NCBI GenBank assembly: GCA_009760855.2
Contig: WPIO01000014.1
Coordinates: 6,795,501-6,859,500, forward strand
Reading direction: 5' to 3'
Length of the DNA: 64,000 nt
From: Cristatella mucedo
Lineage: Eukaryota; Bryozoa; Phylactolaemata; Cristatellidae
Shown here: positions 22,365 to 33,884 of the stretch, piece by piece
Numbering within the stretch: position 1 is the first letter of the stretch
How the letters are laid out: each line of letters opens with the position of its first letter
Made by a program: the position numbers and the translations under genes
The notes under the pieces: generated by a model
What the model was told of the DNA's origin: nothing
Databases searched by the model: none
The model's input: only the letters and a program-made list of their open reading frames with translations

Positions 22365-22495
22365 GTCCCGGTTGGGCTCAGGGGTCAAGGTGATCGAATT
22401 TGACGAACGAGGTCAAGGTGCCTGAGCCCAGTGGCATGCACGAAGCACCCGGGATGTAGATACAGTTATCTTAGGGTGATATACAAACGAATTAT
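22365..22495 (+). mobile_element. SINE-A relic
   Basis: GGTTGGGCTCAGGGGTCAAG corresponds to the box-A region of SINE-A. It is followed by GACGAACGAGGTCAAGG, a decayed B box and a tail with ACAGTTATCTTAGGGTGATA. It is diverged and antisense in intron 2. Confidence 0.55.
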
Positions 22496-22731
22496 GCGAT
22501 TTTTTTAAATGTGCTCGGGCACGAGAGCGTCAGACAGCCATGCGAGAGAGTCAGGCAGCCGCAGCTGTTGCTCGAACCGAAGGAGCTTGGCTCTGGAGCT
22601 CGGCTACCGGCTTCCGTGGTAACGGCAGAAAATCGCGACCTTGCATCACTCGAGTCTCAACTGCAGACGCATCTGTTCCGATCAGCTATCCCATCAAGCC
22701 CCAGTGAACTTGTCTTTCTTGCTCCTGTAAG

Positions 22732-22836
<105 letters not shown>

Positions 22837-22934
22837 TGTGCACGATTCACAGCCTGCTAGCAGCCAGCGGTCCAACGAGCCGTCCTGGTCTCTAAGCGTC
22901 TTCATGCATGCATGTCCTTCAGCATGCTAGCCTA

Positions 22935-23078
22935 GGCATGACAGCTGTCTGCTTGCTTGCTATAGGGCAAGGTCACTAACCCATGGCTCTTGCATCAAGT
23001 TGCAAAGCACCTGGACGGAGATTTAGTTCTCGCAGGGTGCAAGGCAAACGACCATCATGGCTACTATTATTATTACGC
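22935..23078 (+). mobile_element. LINE-C tail fragment
   Basis: TTGCAAAGCACCTGGACGGA, then GATTTAGTTCTCGCAGGGTG and a CTATTATTATTAC end, match the 3' end of the LINE-C copy at 49.3 kb. The region lies in intron 2. Confidence 0.55.
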
Positions 23079-23264
23079 CAGCAGCTTTCTGCTTGAAAAA
23101 AGGCAAAAAGACCTGCTCCTGGTGCTGCTGCTGCTTGTGCTGCTGCTGCCGCAAGCTGACAGTAGAGCAGAGGACCAGCGGCTGCTGTCCGGAGCAGTAC
23201 TGCTTCGGCCCGCGCCGCCAGCAGTCGCTCATCTGCCCGGCAAAGGCCGGCGACAAGCACTCAC

Positions 23265-23681
23265 CCTCCTGGTCTCAACCACCGATGAAGAGACGACGCC
23301 AGGTTCGCACTTGATCGTGGCACAGAGGTCGTCGGGAGGGCACGACGTGGAGGCGGCCGACTGCAGCTTTGCAGCCGCAGAGCCGTCAGGTCGCATCTCC
23401 GTCGTTTGCTGCAGCTGCTCCACTTCCTCGCTGACGTCCTCCTCCGCACCGCCACGGTGGTCTTCACCGGTCTCACCTGAGCACTGCCTGCCTTCTGCCG
23501 CCCCCGGACACGCTGCCTGGTCGTCTGCATACACCGAGTAGCTGTGCTCGCTCTTGATGAACGGCGAGCAAGCCGCCTCGGAGATCATGCAGTCGTTGAG
23601 CACGGGGCTGCTAAGAAACGTGTCAAACCACGTGACCACCGTCGATGACATCTCGCTATCCGTCGGCCCGGTAGAGGTGTC
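23265..23681 (-). CDS. CREB3L/CrebA-like factor, exon 2 (activation domain)
   Basis: The acceptor is TTCGTACGCAG before GAC at 23681. The donor is AGG|GTGAGT at 23265. The exon is 417 nt, phase 0 at both ends. The peptide contains TWFDTFLSSPVLND and PFIKSEHSYSVYADD. CREB3L1 and CREB3L2 share the order FF-DDPVL followed by AEHSYSLSGD at this place, so this is the most convincing N-terminal match. An acidic stretch with SEEVEQL follows, and ATIKCEPG, a second psi-K-x-E motif, lies near its end. It lies about 4.3 kb from exon 1 and 2.5 kb from exon 3. Confidence 0.88.
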
Positions 23682-25261
23682 CTGCGTACGAACACGAACG
23701 ATGGAGCTGCCCCCGGCCGTTCTAACACGGCCAAGTAGTTGCACACAAGCAAGCAAGCAGGCAACAGGCAGGCAGGCAGGCGGCAGCGGCGGCTGAATGC
23801 AGATTAGCCATGGTGGCTAGTTGGCTGCTGCAGTCTGATGCCAGGGCAGCTTGGCTCGTAGTCACGCGTGACAGTGCCGAAAATGCTGCGAACAAACTCG
23901 CGGCCAGGCACCTTGCCGTTAAAGTAAGAAGAAAACTAACTGGTCATCTTGTTCAGCAAGACACTGGCTCATCGAGATTACCCGGCGATGGCTGGCGGCC
24001 ATTGAGCAGATAGCACGAGCAAACAGGGCCGACCGTAAAAGGAGGCCGGTGGGAATTGAGACGGTCGGTGCGATCGCCCAGGCTGCTTTGATACGCCTTC
24101 GAGTGGCTTGTCATCAAGAGATTCGCGTTCGAGCCGCTAGTCATCAAGTGGAGCAGCGAAACGAGAGTTAACGAGATGCCGTTTTGGCCTCCGGTCGGAA
24201 AAATTTTTTTGTAACAGGCTGGTCGGGGTCACTGGTTGGCGAGCCGGCTATAGCTCCTGTCGGCATTCATGGCATGGCCAGGGCAGGAAAGGCTGCCGGC
24301 CGAATTTGCTTACTCCCGATAATTTTGCATTGAGTAGCCACCATCTAGCTAAGGTGGCTGTCCGTCGGATCGGGCTAAAGCCTGCTGACTCGGCAGAGTG
24401 GTGCATTCCTTCGGCCAACAGCTGTATCAGCAACAGGTACTAGCACGAAGACGACAAGATGGCTGCGATGCAGTGGGTGGCTCGTCGGCCATCGCTGCCC
24501 TCGTCCTTGCTTCGCAGGGTCGAGCGATCTGGGCCCGAAAGAAATTCGGCTGCGGTTGGCTGCGAGCGACATCCGTTCCCGGATGGACGCCGGCCTTCGC
24601 GGACGGCCGGCGATCCCTCGGAGGTGCCTGCCTTCTACCGGATGTGAGCCGTGTCAAATGCGACAGACCTCAACTCGAGGACTGCTGCTGCTGCTGCAGT
24701 CTCCCAGCACTCTCGTTAGTCGTGCAGCGCGTCTGCTTCAGCGAGCCGGAGCAGCCGGGCCGGGCAGCTTGGGTGCAGCCAAGCGTAGCCGAGCTGGAGC
24801 AGCCAGCCGGCGGGCCTGTCGGTACGATAACGAAACGCTGGAGCCAATGCCAGCGCCCCGCCCACCTTCTACTGACTGCTGCTTCGGGCGCATCGGCCAG
24901 CTCGCCTAGCGGCCTGGGGCTGAGACGCAGCTCCTGGCGCATCCGGGTGCCTGGCGGGTGACGTATTCCAGCTCGCCCGTTTCTTGAGCCGCTTTTTAAG
25001 ATCTGAGAGCTGCTGGCGAAAGCAGACTTAAAATATGCCGCTGAGCCTCCAGGCAGATTTACAAAACGCTGCACAGCCAGTAGGGATACCGTTTCGGTAA
25101 ACGTAAAAAGTGTAGCTCGCAACGTCGTCGGGTGTCGACTCACTGGCCATCGAATCGGACGCTGAGTGCCGTACCGACTAAGCTCATTTCACCGGGGATC
25201 CCTGGCACAAAACCATACCTTTTAGCCGATAGCCTCGCGGAAAACCGACCCGAACGCGAAC

Positions 25262-25320
25262 CGCGTCAAGGAAGAAACGAAGTTCTCTGATGGCGCTATA
25301 CAATTGTATTATTATTATTT
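25262..25320 (+). mobile_element. LINE-A/SINE-A tail scrap
   Basis: Only the terminal motif GAAGTTCTCTGATGGCGC and TATACAATTGTATTATT remain. Confidence 0.5.
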
Positions 25321-25689
25321 CGAATACTCGGCAATCCGGTTGCTAGGGCTCTGGCGGCTGGGGCAGGTGGCTGGCGCATCCGAACTCCCCTTTCAGTCGG
25401 GGGCGTCTCTCGCGAAAAGAGTCGCCGCCGCGATGCACAGCTGCCCCCACCCGTTCGCGGCGCCGGCAGTGGGCTCGCGCGGAGTGCCACCGCCCCGCCC
25501 TACGCAGCCCCGCCCCGATACCGCTACGCCCTACCCCACGCTGCCTTCGGACCGCACCGCCGAGCTTCGCGTAGGGCAAGCGTGTGCGATCGCACGATTC
25601 TCAACGTCATCGCTGGCGTCTGCGATTCTCAACAGATTCTCAACGGATCTCTCTGGATTCTCAATGTCATCTGCTGGCGGGATCCCGTC

Positions 25690-25800
25690 CCTAGGGCTGG
25701 CTCGCGGTCGTGGGCTCGAGCCCCGCGGCCCACGCGAGGCGGCGGGATAGAAACTAAAGTTCTCTCAGGGTGCTATGCAAATGAAATATATTTATTTAAA
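25690..25800 (+). mobile_element. SINE-A copy, 5'-truncated
   Basis: Retains the B box region GGTCGTGGGCTCGAGCCC and the tail AAGTTCTCTCAGGGTGCTA, ending in an ATTTATTT-type tail. The box A is missing. Confidence 0.65.
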
Positions 25801-27218
25801 TTTAAGGCTCACCAAACGCCGCATTCGACCGTCCGCTCGCCGTCGAGCCCCCACCCGTCGATGTGACCTTGGCAGCCGCAAGCGCTTGCGGTTGAGCGGC
25901 GATCATTCGCTGGATAGTGCCTAGGCAGGAGAGCCGGTCTGAACAGCAGCGGCAGCGGCATCGGCGCTGCTACGAAGCTCGGCTTATCTATCTTATCGCG
26001 AGCTCGACGCCGGCTCGTAGCCTGCCCGACGACGAGGCCCAAGAGGTGTTGAGCGCTCCGCATCTCCCCATCATCCCCTTCGCTGTCGGTCGCGATCCGC
26101 ACTCCCGAGCCCTTCGCAGGCCGACGTTTCGGCTTGCGTTTCGGCCGCCGTTTGCACCGCAGCGTCGCCCCGCCAGTGTGGGCTTCGCATCCGGCGAGAG
26201 TGATGCCCAGAGCTGCTAACAAACTAAACTTTCCCTCATCGGCTATCCATAAGGACACCCGAATGCGAAAGACTCCTGCGGCAGGCACCCTACCGTCCCG
26301 TCCCGTCCCGTCCCCCCCCCCGAGAGGCGTGATGCAGCAGCATCGGCAGGCGGCGTCCGAATCGCCGGAGCGCCCGCCCACTCCTACACCCATCCAGACC
26401 GAGCAGAAAAGAGTTCGCTGGCCAACCTACGCCTCATCCTTCGGCGAACTCCCCGTTTTCCCCGGGCTCTTCCCCGGCCGCCACCGCCGACGACTGCCAG
26501 CAGTTCTTCGCGCGAACGCCGCCGGGGGCGGGCGCGCTCGAATGCCGGGAAGGCGACTGACTCGTCAGCAGCGACGCGCCCCCGTCGACGGATGCGGCGA
26601 TCGGATGGTCGATCGGCGGATCCCGCTAGTCTGCCACTCAGCTAGCGGCCGCGATTCTCAACTCCAGCCACGTCGCTTGGATGTTCGGGGCGGCGGTTTT
26701 CGCCATCCTTTCGCCCCTTTCGCTCCTCTAGGCCCACGTCCCGTCACGCGGTGAGTGCGCCGCCGCCATCCCCCCTCCACACAGAGCATTGACCTCGCCG
26801 CCGCGCGAGGCGCCGACTTTTCAGCGCCTCGCCCCGCGGCTGCTGCCTCGGGGCGGCGCTGGCCGCAGTCGAGATTAGGCCCGCTGCTCGAAGGGCGGCC
26901 CCCGTATCGCGAGAACGCGCGCGCGACCCGGTCGCGGCCGCTGCTTGCGAGCAATCCTCGGTGACGTCTGTTTTGAGAGCTGGGCCAGCGCAGGTGGCTG
27001 CTCGCTCGCTCGCCGGGCACGCGTGCGAGAGCGCAGCTGCGACGGCAGCGCCCGCCGCGCCGCCCGATCCACGACTTCCGGCCGGCCGGACTGCCGGCCG
27101 GCCGGCGCTGCTTCTACGCGGTCGGGCGGCACGCTGGCGCGCACCCACGTCGGCGACGCGGCGAGAGGAGAGGTGTGCGGTGGCGGGCGAGAGAGAAAAG
27201 GGCGCGAGCGCCGAAAGC

Positions 27219-27233
27219 GAGAGAGAGAGAGCG

Positions 27234-27275
<42 letters not shown>
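27219..27275. repeat. (GA)n microsatellite
   Basis: About 56 bp of GA with one GAGCGAGC interruption, in intron 1. Here the gene's sense strand reads (CT)n, unlike the tracts in introns 2 to 4. Confidence 0.95.
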
Positions 27276-27278
<3 letters not shown>

Positions 27279-27968
27279 TACTAGCGTCGTCGGACATCGG
27301 ACGCAAGTAGGCGCGTCGCCGCAGTAAGTGCGCGTAATTCGATCGCCGGGGGCCGGCTGCTCGCCGGACTAGCGCCGGCCGCGACGGAACGAAGGTCGGC
27401 CGTCGCGGTGGCGGCCCGGCCCGGCCCGGATGGTCTGTCCATATGCTCCTTCTCGGGTTTCTGCGGTACAAAAGCCGAAGTTCGTTCGCCGCCGGCCGTC
27501 GCTTCGCTGGCTGGGTCGCGATCTCCGACGGCGCGGACGCAAGCAGCCGCCGCCGGAGAAAAATCGGCTTCGACTCGCTGCAGCCGCGACCGGGAGGGAT
27601 AACGCTGCCGCGCTCGGCTGTCAGCTCGTCGCCCCCGTCCGCCGCGCTCACGTCCGCCACCTCACAGCCGCCCGAAGAGCCGGCGGCGGCGGCGCGCGCA
27701 AGAAGCAGGTGTCCGCACTGCGACAGCTCCGTTCGCTGCGCCTGCCCGGCAGCCCCCCCCCACCTCGCCCGCCCGCCACACCCACCCTCTCCCTCATGCA
27801 TTACAGCGTCCGGCTGCGGCCTCGCTGCCCCGACGCAGGCACCGTTCGCTGCATCGGCGGCGGCGGCGGCTACAGTGTCCGGCCGCGCACGCCAACGGCG
27901 CGAACGGCAGCGCGCGGCGACCGGGGGGGGGGTGGGTGGGGAGGGGGCCGACCGCTGCGGCGACGCAC

Positions 27969-28079
27969 CTCGGATGCAGCGGCGGTGTGCGTGGTCGGGT
28001 CGAAGGAGTGGTCCTCGAACACCTGCAGATCGCTCTCGTCCATGTCGTAGAATCGGTCGGTCAGTCCGAAGTCGTCCAT
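27969..28079 (-). CDS. CREB3L/CrebA-like factor, exon 1 (start codon)
   Basis: 37 codons from ATG at 28079 to a GAG|GTGCGT donor, phase 0. The peptide MDDFGLTDRFYDMDESDLQ is followed by VFEDHSFDPTTHTAAASE. It is short and acidic, as expected for the N-terminal activation segment of CREB3L-type factors. The start is fixed by an in-frame TAG 12 bases upstream of the ATG, with no other ATG between. It sits at the edge of a CpG island. The joined coding sequence (37 + 139 + 156 codons, then exon 5) keeps one frame across four introns, which is the main support for the model. In the family these proteins drive secretory-pathway genes. That role is inferred here. Confidence 0.8.
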
Positions 28080-28199
28080 CCGAGGTTTCTAGTCCGACGT
28101 TAGGCGCTGCCCACCGTCTACCATGCACTGTCTCTCTCGCACGAGCGGAGTACCCTATGGGCAAGGAGCCGACTCGGCCGGCAGACTAAAAGTGGCTGG

Positions 28200-28445
28200 C
28201 TAAGTCACGTGGGCCGATTCAGGTAGCCCGCCCCTACCTGTTCCGCCCACGCCAGTCCCGCCTCTCTTCCGCTAGCGGCCCAATGGGCGGGCCGTTCCAC
28301 GTGATGGCCGCCTTCGGAAGTGTGTCGCAACGCGCGCGACTCGTGCCGGTGTTGAATCGCGCCGTTCGAAATCGACTCAATTCCCCTCGAACGGCCCTCG
28401 GAAACTTGCACGAATCCTGTTCGGCTTCGCGGACGGGCGTTCATT
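28200..28445 (-). promoter_or_regulatory. Putative CpG-island promoter of the CREB3L-like gene
   Basis: Just upstream of exon 1 are two CACGTG E-boxes (at 28207 and 28298), a CCAAT at about 28270, and GC boxes of the CCCGCCCC and GGGCGGG type. No TATA box is evident. This is the make-up of a TATA-less housekeeping promoter. The transcription start is not determined. Confidence 0.45.
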
Positions 28446-28845
28446 GACTATGGGTTAGGATAGCACCCTGCGTCTGAAAAGTCGCATCAGGGCACACCCT
28501 GCCTACTTCATCCACTGCGGCTGCCAGTTCTGCAGACCGCCTATAGGAAAAAAGGTCTGCGTTCCCCAACCGATGTAGGCAGTGCGTACCGTTCCGATAA
28601 CCCCGTATCTGCATGAGCGTCTGGTGCGGGCGTGCTCTTTCTGGCCGTCTTCAGAAGAAAGGGTCTCGCGAATGACCGCCATCCGAAGCCATCTTTATAA
28701 AAGCAAAGCTCATAGAGTCGTTGTTGACTTGAGTAGTGTGCGGCTTGTTTTCAACGCCGACGAGTGACGCCTTCGAGCCGCACATGCACTTCTATCTGTA
28801 CCGCCGCCGCCGATTAGCGTCGCCACCGCCAGTCGCTGCGGGCAT

Positions 28846-29110
28846 TACGCAACGACATCTACTCTCCAACTGCCAGCTACGGCACATCCTATTCAGCCGT
28901 CCAGAGCTGCTACTTCCATGCAGCTCACTACTTCAACTGCTCTCCTGACTCAGCTATGCTTCTCAATTTCCTTATTTTGCGTGAGATGAAGTCTGTTGGC
29001 TACTCAGTGCACACCGAAAGCCGCTTAGGCTGCGAGTGCGCTATACAAAACTCTCCTACCTAACACCCGCGTAGTTATTGCGGCTTTGTGGATTTACAGG
29101 AAAAGATCCT
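28846..29110 (+). mobile_element. LINE-B 3' fragment
   Basis: ACGCAACGACATCTACTCTC and then CTCAACTGCTCTCCTGACTC lead to GAGTGCGCTATACAAAACTC and GGCTTTGTGGATTTACAGG. This matches the 3' part of the copies at 2.9 and 13.5 kb. It is 5'-truncated. Confidence 0.75.
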
Positions 29111-31495
29111 GCATACATCGTCCACGATGAGCCGTGGAAAGAAGGCGGCGAGTCGACAAACCCAGCCGGCAGCAGCGGTCGGCGGGGAATTCGGAGAGAA
29201 AAATAGTGGAGAAAGATAAGACGCGCTCGACCGTCGCGACGATGCCGCGACGGTCGATTCGACACGCCTCCCAGATTAGACGCAGCTTCCGGCAGCGGAG
29301 AGAGCTCCGCGGCGGTCCACGGCTGGGATTGGCGCCGCTCTCGAGATGCACCACCTGAAATCGCCGCCGACGGCGCGGAGATTATCGGAAAAAGCGCGCC
29401 ACTCCTGCGCGGCGGCTGCGGCCGCGTCGCCGCTGGCTGCTGCGGCGGCGGCGCCGCCACAGCAGGCAGCCCGTGCTGCGGGCGTGTCCCTTAAAGGAAT
29501 CTTGCACAACCGCCCGGCCTCAAACGGCAGAGTGACCGCGATCAGCCGGAGGAAAGCGGAAGATGCAGGGTGGGACGCCCAGCTCCAGCGACTCACCGTT
29601 TACGAGCTTTCGCGGGCGTAGCCGCGCTTAAGCCAGGGAAGGCCCAAACCGTGACCTTGTAAGATGCAGCCAATTGGAGGAAGGCTTCGAAAGACCGAGC
29701 TGAACCGCTGGGACGTTTCGGGGCCGACGATCCGGATGCGTGCAGTAATGCCGATCTTAAAACGGTCTTGCATAATCCCAGACAATTCAGCACCGTTCGC
29801 AAAACTTGGCTAAAACGAAATGTCCGTGGGGGGCTCGGGCTACCATCGCGGACAGCCGCTGTGGCGAAGCGGTGAGTAAAAATTCCCAGACGACGCCCGT
29901 GCCATACAGCGACGGACGTGACCCGCACGCGGTAGCGACGGCCTCGTTCGGACGCGGGAGAGCTTACGCTCGCACGCTTGTACGCTGCCTGGCCTGCCGG
30001 AAGTACGCTGCCGCTCGGACAACGACTTCGCGATTCGACCGGCAACCCCCTTACGAGGCCCGCCGAACACGAAAAGCTTTAGGGCAGCCGCGTCGAATGT
30101 GCGCTATCGTAGGGCGAATCGCTGATCGGCCGATTTGCGACTAGAGCGAAGCGAGCTCGCGACCCAGACGAATGGTATTCGTGGCCCCGTCTCGGACGGG
30201 TTGAGGACGGCGCGGACGCTGCGCGACGTCGCACGTCGGGTCAAGTCCACCGTTGCCGTAGAATGCCTGCTCTGCGATCCGACCGAAAATGGAAATCGAG
30301 ACGGGGCAGCCGAAGCTTTTTGCCGAGCGCTGCGAGTACGACGTCCGAGGCAGAAAATGAACGTGCAGCCAAGCGGCATAGCTAGCTAGTTGGCTAGCTA
30401 GCCGTTCCTAGGTTGCAGCACTGAGGAAGCGTCGAGCTCGGTCTCGCTGCGACCGGACTCGAGGCGATACGAGCCCGCCGCCGCTGAGGCATTTCCGCTC
30501 GCCCGCACCTCTCCGACGAAGTAGTTCTGCGCGGCTGCGAAGCTTCTCGTGCGACACGCGCGAAAGCGAACGCGATCGAGCGCCAGATTAGCCGGCGCCG
30601 CGAGGCGGCTCGCCGCACGCGCGAGATCGCGCAGGCTGCCTGTTTCCTGCGCAGACGCAGCCGAGCGCTACCCGGCCGCCGCCAGCCGCGCCCGGACCGC
30701 TCGGTTGGCTTTTCGCTAATCGGCGCGCTCGTCCTCGGCGCGTCGTCGCGCTTTGCCGAGCAGCGCGCAAGGCGGTCGCGCGCGGTTCGCTTGTTCCCTG
30801 CGAGCGGGCGGTGAGCGGTGGAGTGGTCTGGAATTTCTCAAGGGGCGGGGGTGTGGTGGGACTGAAATGTGACCAGCGCGGACCCGTAGCCGTGCTGAAG
30901 GGGCGGCAGGCGGGCCACCTTCCGGGGTGCGTGTTTTCTGGAGGCGCCGAAGGCTTCCGGGGCGCTTCCACCTTCCGGCGTCTTTTCTGTAGGCGCCCGT
31001 TGGCGCTGAAGCCCCTCCCCCAGAATCCCAGCAGCTCGGCCGCGATTGCTCGTGACTCGCGTTCATAATCGGCACCCCTAGTCAGCGCATGCGAATTCTG
31101 AAAATACTTCACTCATCCGTCGGCTAGTGCGGGCTACGCTAGCGGAAGTGACAGGAGGCGGCTTTTCACTGCGGCATTATCTCCCGCGGCACTCCGACTC
31201 CACCCACTGACGGCCGCGTGGGCGTAGCTAGGAATTTGTTGAACAAGGCGGGGGGGGGGGTGATCCTTCTTAAGCCACTTTTACACGGTCAATCGCGCTT
31301 CTCCTGCTTCAGTCTCTTCAGTGCATGCGTCCAAGACGGAGGGCGGGGCGGGGTGGTGATGCAAACCTGACGGAACGCTGAACGGAGACTCGGAAGCTGA
31401 GCACGGTCGGTTCGACTTTTTTGCCGAGGCCGAGGCGAGACTAGACACGTGACCAATCGCAGGTGCCGTCGTGGGCAGGCATTCTTCGTTGCTTT
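29111..31495. other. CpG-rich stretch with no recognised gene
   Basis: High GC and frequent CpG, typical of promoter islands. ORFs of up to 174 aa on both strands overlap one another and are dominated by Ala, Arg and Pro, so I do not call them. A perfect 9-bp hairpin (GCTAGCTAG-ttgg-CTAGCTAGC) lies at 30381-30402. Confidence 0.5.
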
Positions 31496-31503
31496 GAAAA
31501 GCA

Positions 31504-31605
31504 TGGCGGACGACTTGACCGGCGAAATCACCGATGCATTCAACGAAAGTTCCTGTTTAATGGGTCTCCGAGGACTCTACGGCGCTGCTGCTCGATTCTG
31601 TTAGC
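31504..31605 (+). other. Possible initiating exon (unidentified)
   Basis: The ATG at 31504 in GCATGGCGG opens MADDLTGEITDAFNESSCLM and continues 34 codons to a stop. An overlapping frame from about 31565 reads VSEDSTALLLDSVSLDAMMA and runs into the SINE-B on its right. Both frames look protein-like and follow a CpG island. I cannot name the protein and see no clean GT donor. Confidence 0.2.
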
Positions 31606-31644
31606 TTGGATGCAATGATGGCATCCCTGGATAAAAAAAAAATC

Positions 31645-31812
31645 CTAGCTGATTTAACAGCCTCTTTTTGTATAGCGACAGAAGAGCCTTTACGGCTATC
31701 ACCACCGCTTGCAGTGGCGATAAAGGATCGCCCACTGCAAGAATCGAACCCACGACCTCGGGACCAAGGTCGTGAATGCAACCATCTTACCTAGTGTGCC
31801 ATCACGGCTCTA
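31645..31812 (-). mobile_element. SINE-B (tRNA-derived) copy
   Basis: On the minus strand it has GTGATGGCACACTAGGTAAG (box-A-like) and GGTCGTGGGTTCGATTCTTG, a good B box. The body has TCCTTTATCGCCACTGCAAG, GTGGTGATAGCCGTAAAGG and GTCGCTATACAAAAAGAGG. It pairs block for block with the copy at 21.24 kb. Confidence 0.75.
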
Positions 31813-31829
31813 GCGGTGGCATCCCTAGA

Positions 31830-33730
31830 TACACGCTCGCGGCTGTTTTCATCAATGCCAAGTGCACTACTATTCCCACATTCAGCTGCTTCCTGCTCCT
31901 GATTCTTCGCCTTGCATCATATTGCACATATGCCCTGCCAGCAAAAATAAAATATTACAGTATACTTTTTACTTAAAAGACTTGATTGCTTGTAATTTCC
32001 TCTTGGTTGCAAGCATAGCATTTAATTTGACTTCCTACCTCTGACCTCTCTCTGACCTCTTTCGATCAAGGTGAGGTGGCTAGCCTAAATAACTTCTCAT
32101 CCCGATCGTAGATTATCAAAAGTATCCTTACAGTCCCGTGATGCTGCGATTCTTTTGTATGCAAAGAGCAAGCGAAAATATAGAGCAGGCGAAAAGTGCT
32201 GCTAGCTGACCCCTCCACTGTTTGACAAAGTTCCGATCGCTTCGCGAAGCCGTCCATATCCCCGGCACGCGATCTTTCTTAGCATCTGCCTCGGTGGGGC
32301 TGCGTCGAGAATGTCGAAAGATGAGAGCGAGATATTCGCGATCGCAATCCTGGGCTTCGCGCAACAAGCGGCGTTAGTGGTTGGCTAGAATCCGGCACTC
32401 GCCGCCTCTACCGCCGCCGGGATAGCGGCGTCGGCGTCGGAAGAAAAAGGGAATAGTCGGACGGAGGGTGGTGACTGAAGAGTCTGTCGGTCTCGAAGCA
32501 TCGTACCGGTAGATGTTGGTCTAAAATCTCAAGGCTTGTGATCAGCAATCGAGATCAATGTTTGGCTGCAGGTTCTACCCTTGCACTTTCATTTTTTTGG
32601 AGCCGATATTGAAGCTTGCCTAAATCCAACGCTAACGACAGCGTTGGAGTTACGGATGCAGGAGGCGGTCCTTCTAACCACTCCCCGACCTCTCGTAGCT
32701 TTAAACCAACGCAGGCATGCTTTTTTCAAGTCATTCCCAGCTTTAGTTTTGTGTGACAATTCCTCATCAGTCACGCGTAATCCCTTGTGAGTTAATCGTG
32801 CAGTTTGTAGCAATTCGACTCGGACCTACGGCGGTTCGGCGGCCTCTAGGCGTAACGTCATTCGAACTCTGCTCTCAGCTAAATTGGTGCTCGCTTTTGC
32901 TGCATCTCTCGGCCCATCTCCACGTCACGTGCGAAGCCCGGTCTCTCGCGACGGGGCAGTCGCGGGACGAGGCAGGTCCCCTTCCCCAATCCGTCGCGTC
33001 GAGGCGCGTGGGCGTTGGCCGGCTCGCCCGCGCTCGACGCGGGCGCCTACGAAGGTTCGAGTCGGTTTTATTGCTCGCTCCGTCTCTTTCAATGCAGGCA
33101 TCGCTCGAGTTTTGACCGCATGCTGGCGCGCCCGCGCGCGCGCGGGCCCCGCATCGGCAGCTAGGATGCGCGCGCGTCTCCAGAGGGTCGCGGCGGCAGC
33201 TCTGCGTCACGCAGCCCGCGTGCGACAATGGGCGCGCGCAGCTCTTCGAAGGCGGCGGCATCGAAGCATAATTGTAGCCGAACGAAAGGCAGATTGCGGA
33301 CAACGATTCAGCTCTCACCTGCCGGCGCTGCGTTGCGCTTTTGCGGGGATGTGTCTAGGTAGGCTTCGCTAACCGGCGCCGGTCGGTACAGTGCATTTGC
33401 TCGCCAAGTCTTCCTGAAATTTCGTCTGCTAAGGAACTGCGTCGAAGCCTTTTTCGGTTCGTGCTATTTAAATCCGTTATACTTAATCCTCGGTCGCTGC
33501 ACCAGGTGTTATTACGAGCAGAAACTGGCTTATTACCTGCTATCTTATTCATAATTGCGTTACGTACCTCGTGCAAAATTACTCTTACGAACTCTCAGCG
33601 ATGTACGGAAGCAGCTCAAGCGAATTCCAGCAGCAGGAAATTAGGCTCGGTCCGAAAGTGTCTATCCAGGTCCTCCGGAGTGCGCCAGTCTCGTAGCACA
33701 AAGTCTTAAGCCAAGACTCCAAGCCAACGT
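31830..33730. other. Unassigned DNA, CpG-rich from 32.9 to 33.3 kb
   Basis: No gene recognised. An alternating CG run at about 33127-33147 sits in the GC-rich part. Confidence 0.5.
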
Positions 33731-33732
33731 CT

Positions 33733-33880
33733 GCCCTTTTTGGTTCGGGGGGTCAAGGTGCTCGCTTTTAACGACCGAGGTCGTGGTCGCTCGCAGTCGA
33801 TCCCTTCGGTATATGTGAAACGCCAGGATAGAGATTCAGCTCTCTTAGAGCGCTATACAAATGATTTATTTATTTATTCG
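33733..33880 (+). mobile_element. SINE-A copy
   Basis: TGGTTCGGGGGGTCAAGGTG matches box A and the following GCTCGC-TTTAACGACCGAGG is the shared body. The B box is decayed. The tail is GATAGAGATTCAGCTCTCTT, AGAGCGCTATACAAATGA and an (ATTT)n end. Confidence 0.7.
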
Positions 33881-33884
33881 GATA

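Larger units (their letters stand above)
23682..27968 (-). other. Intron 1 of the CREB3L-like gene
   Basis: 4.3 kb from GTGCGT to ACGCAG on the minus strand. Its 5' half is CpG-rich and belongs to the promoter island. It holds a SINE-A at 25.7 kb, a LINE/SINE tail at 25.27 kb and a (GA)n tract at 27.22 kb. Long ORFs on both strands here reflect high GC content and carry no motif. Confidence 0.75.

Noticed and set aside
26875-28164. 429-aa minus-strand ORF overlapping exon 1
   Set aside because: It runs in a different frame from the exon 1 ATG, is Ala/Arg/Pro-rich and crosses the (GA)n tract, as expected of CpG-island DNA.
28265-28305. ER-stress response element in the CREB3L promoter
   Set aside because: CCAAT and CCACG are both present, but the gap is 12 bases instead of the required 9, so it does not fit the consensus.
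33000-33065. tRNA gene suggested by GGTTCGAGTCG
   Set aside because: No cloverleaf can be formed with the upstream 60 bases. The B-box match is isolated in GC-rich DNA.
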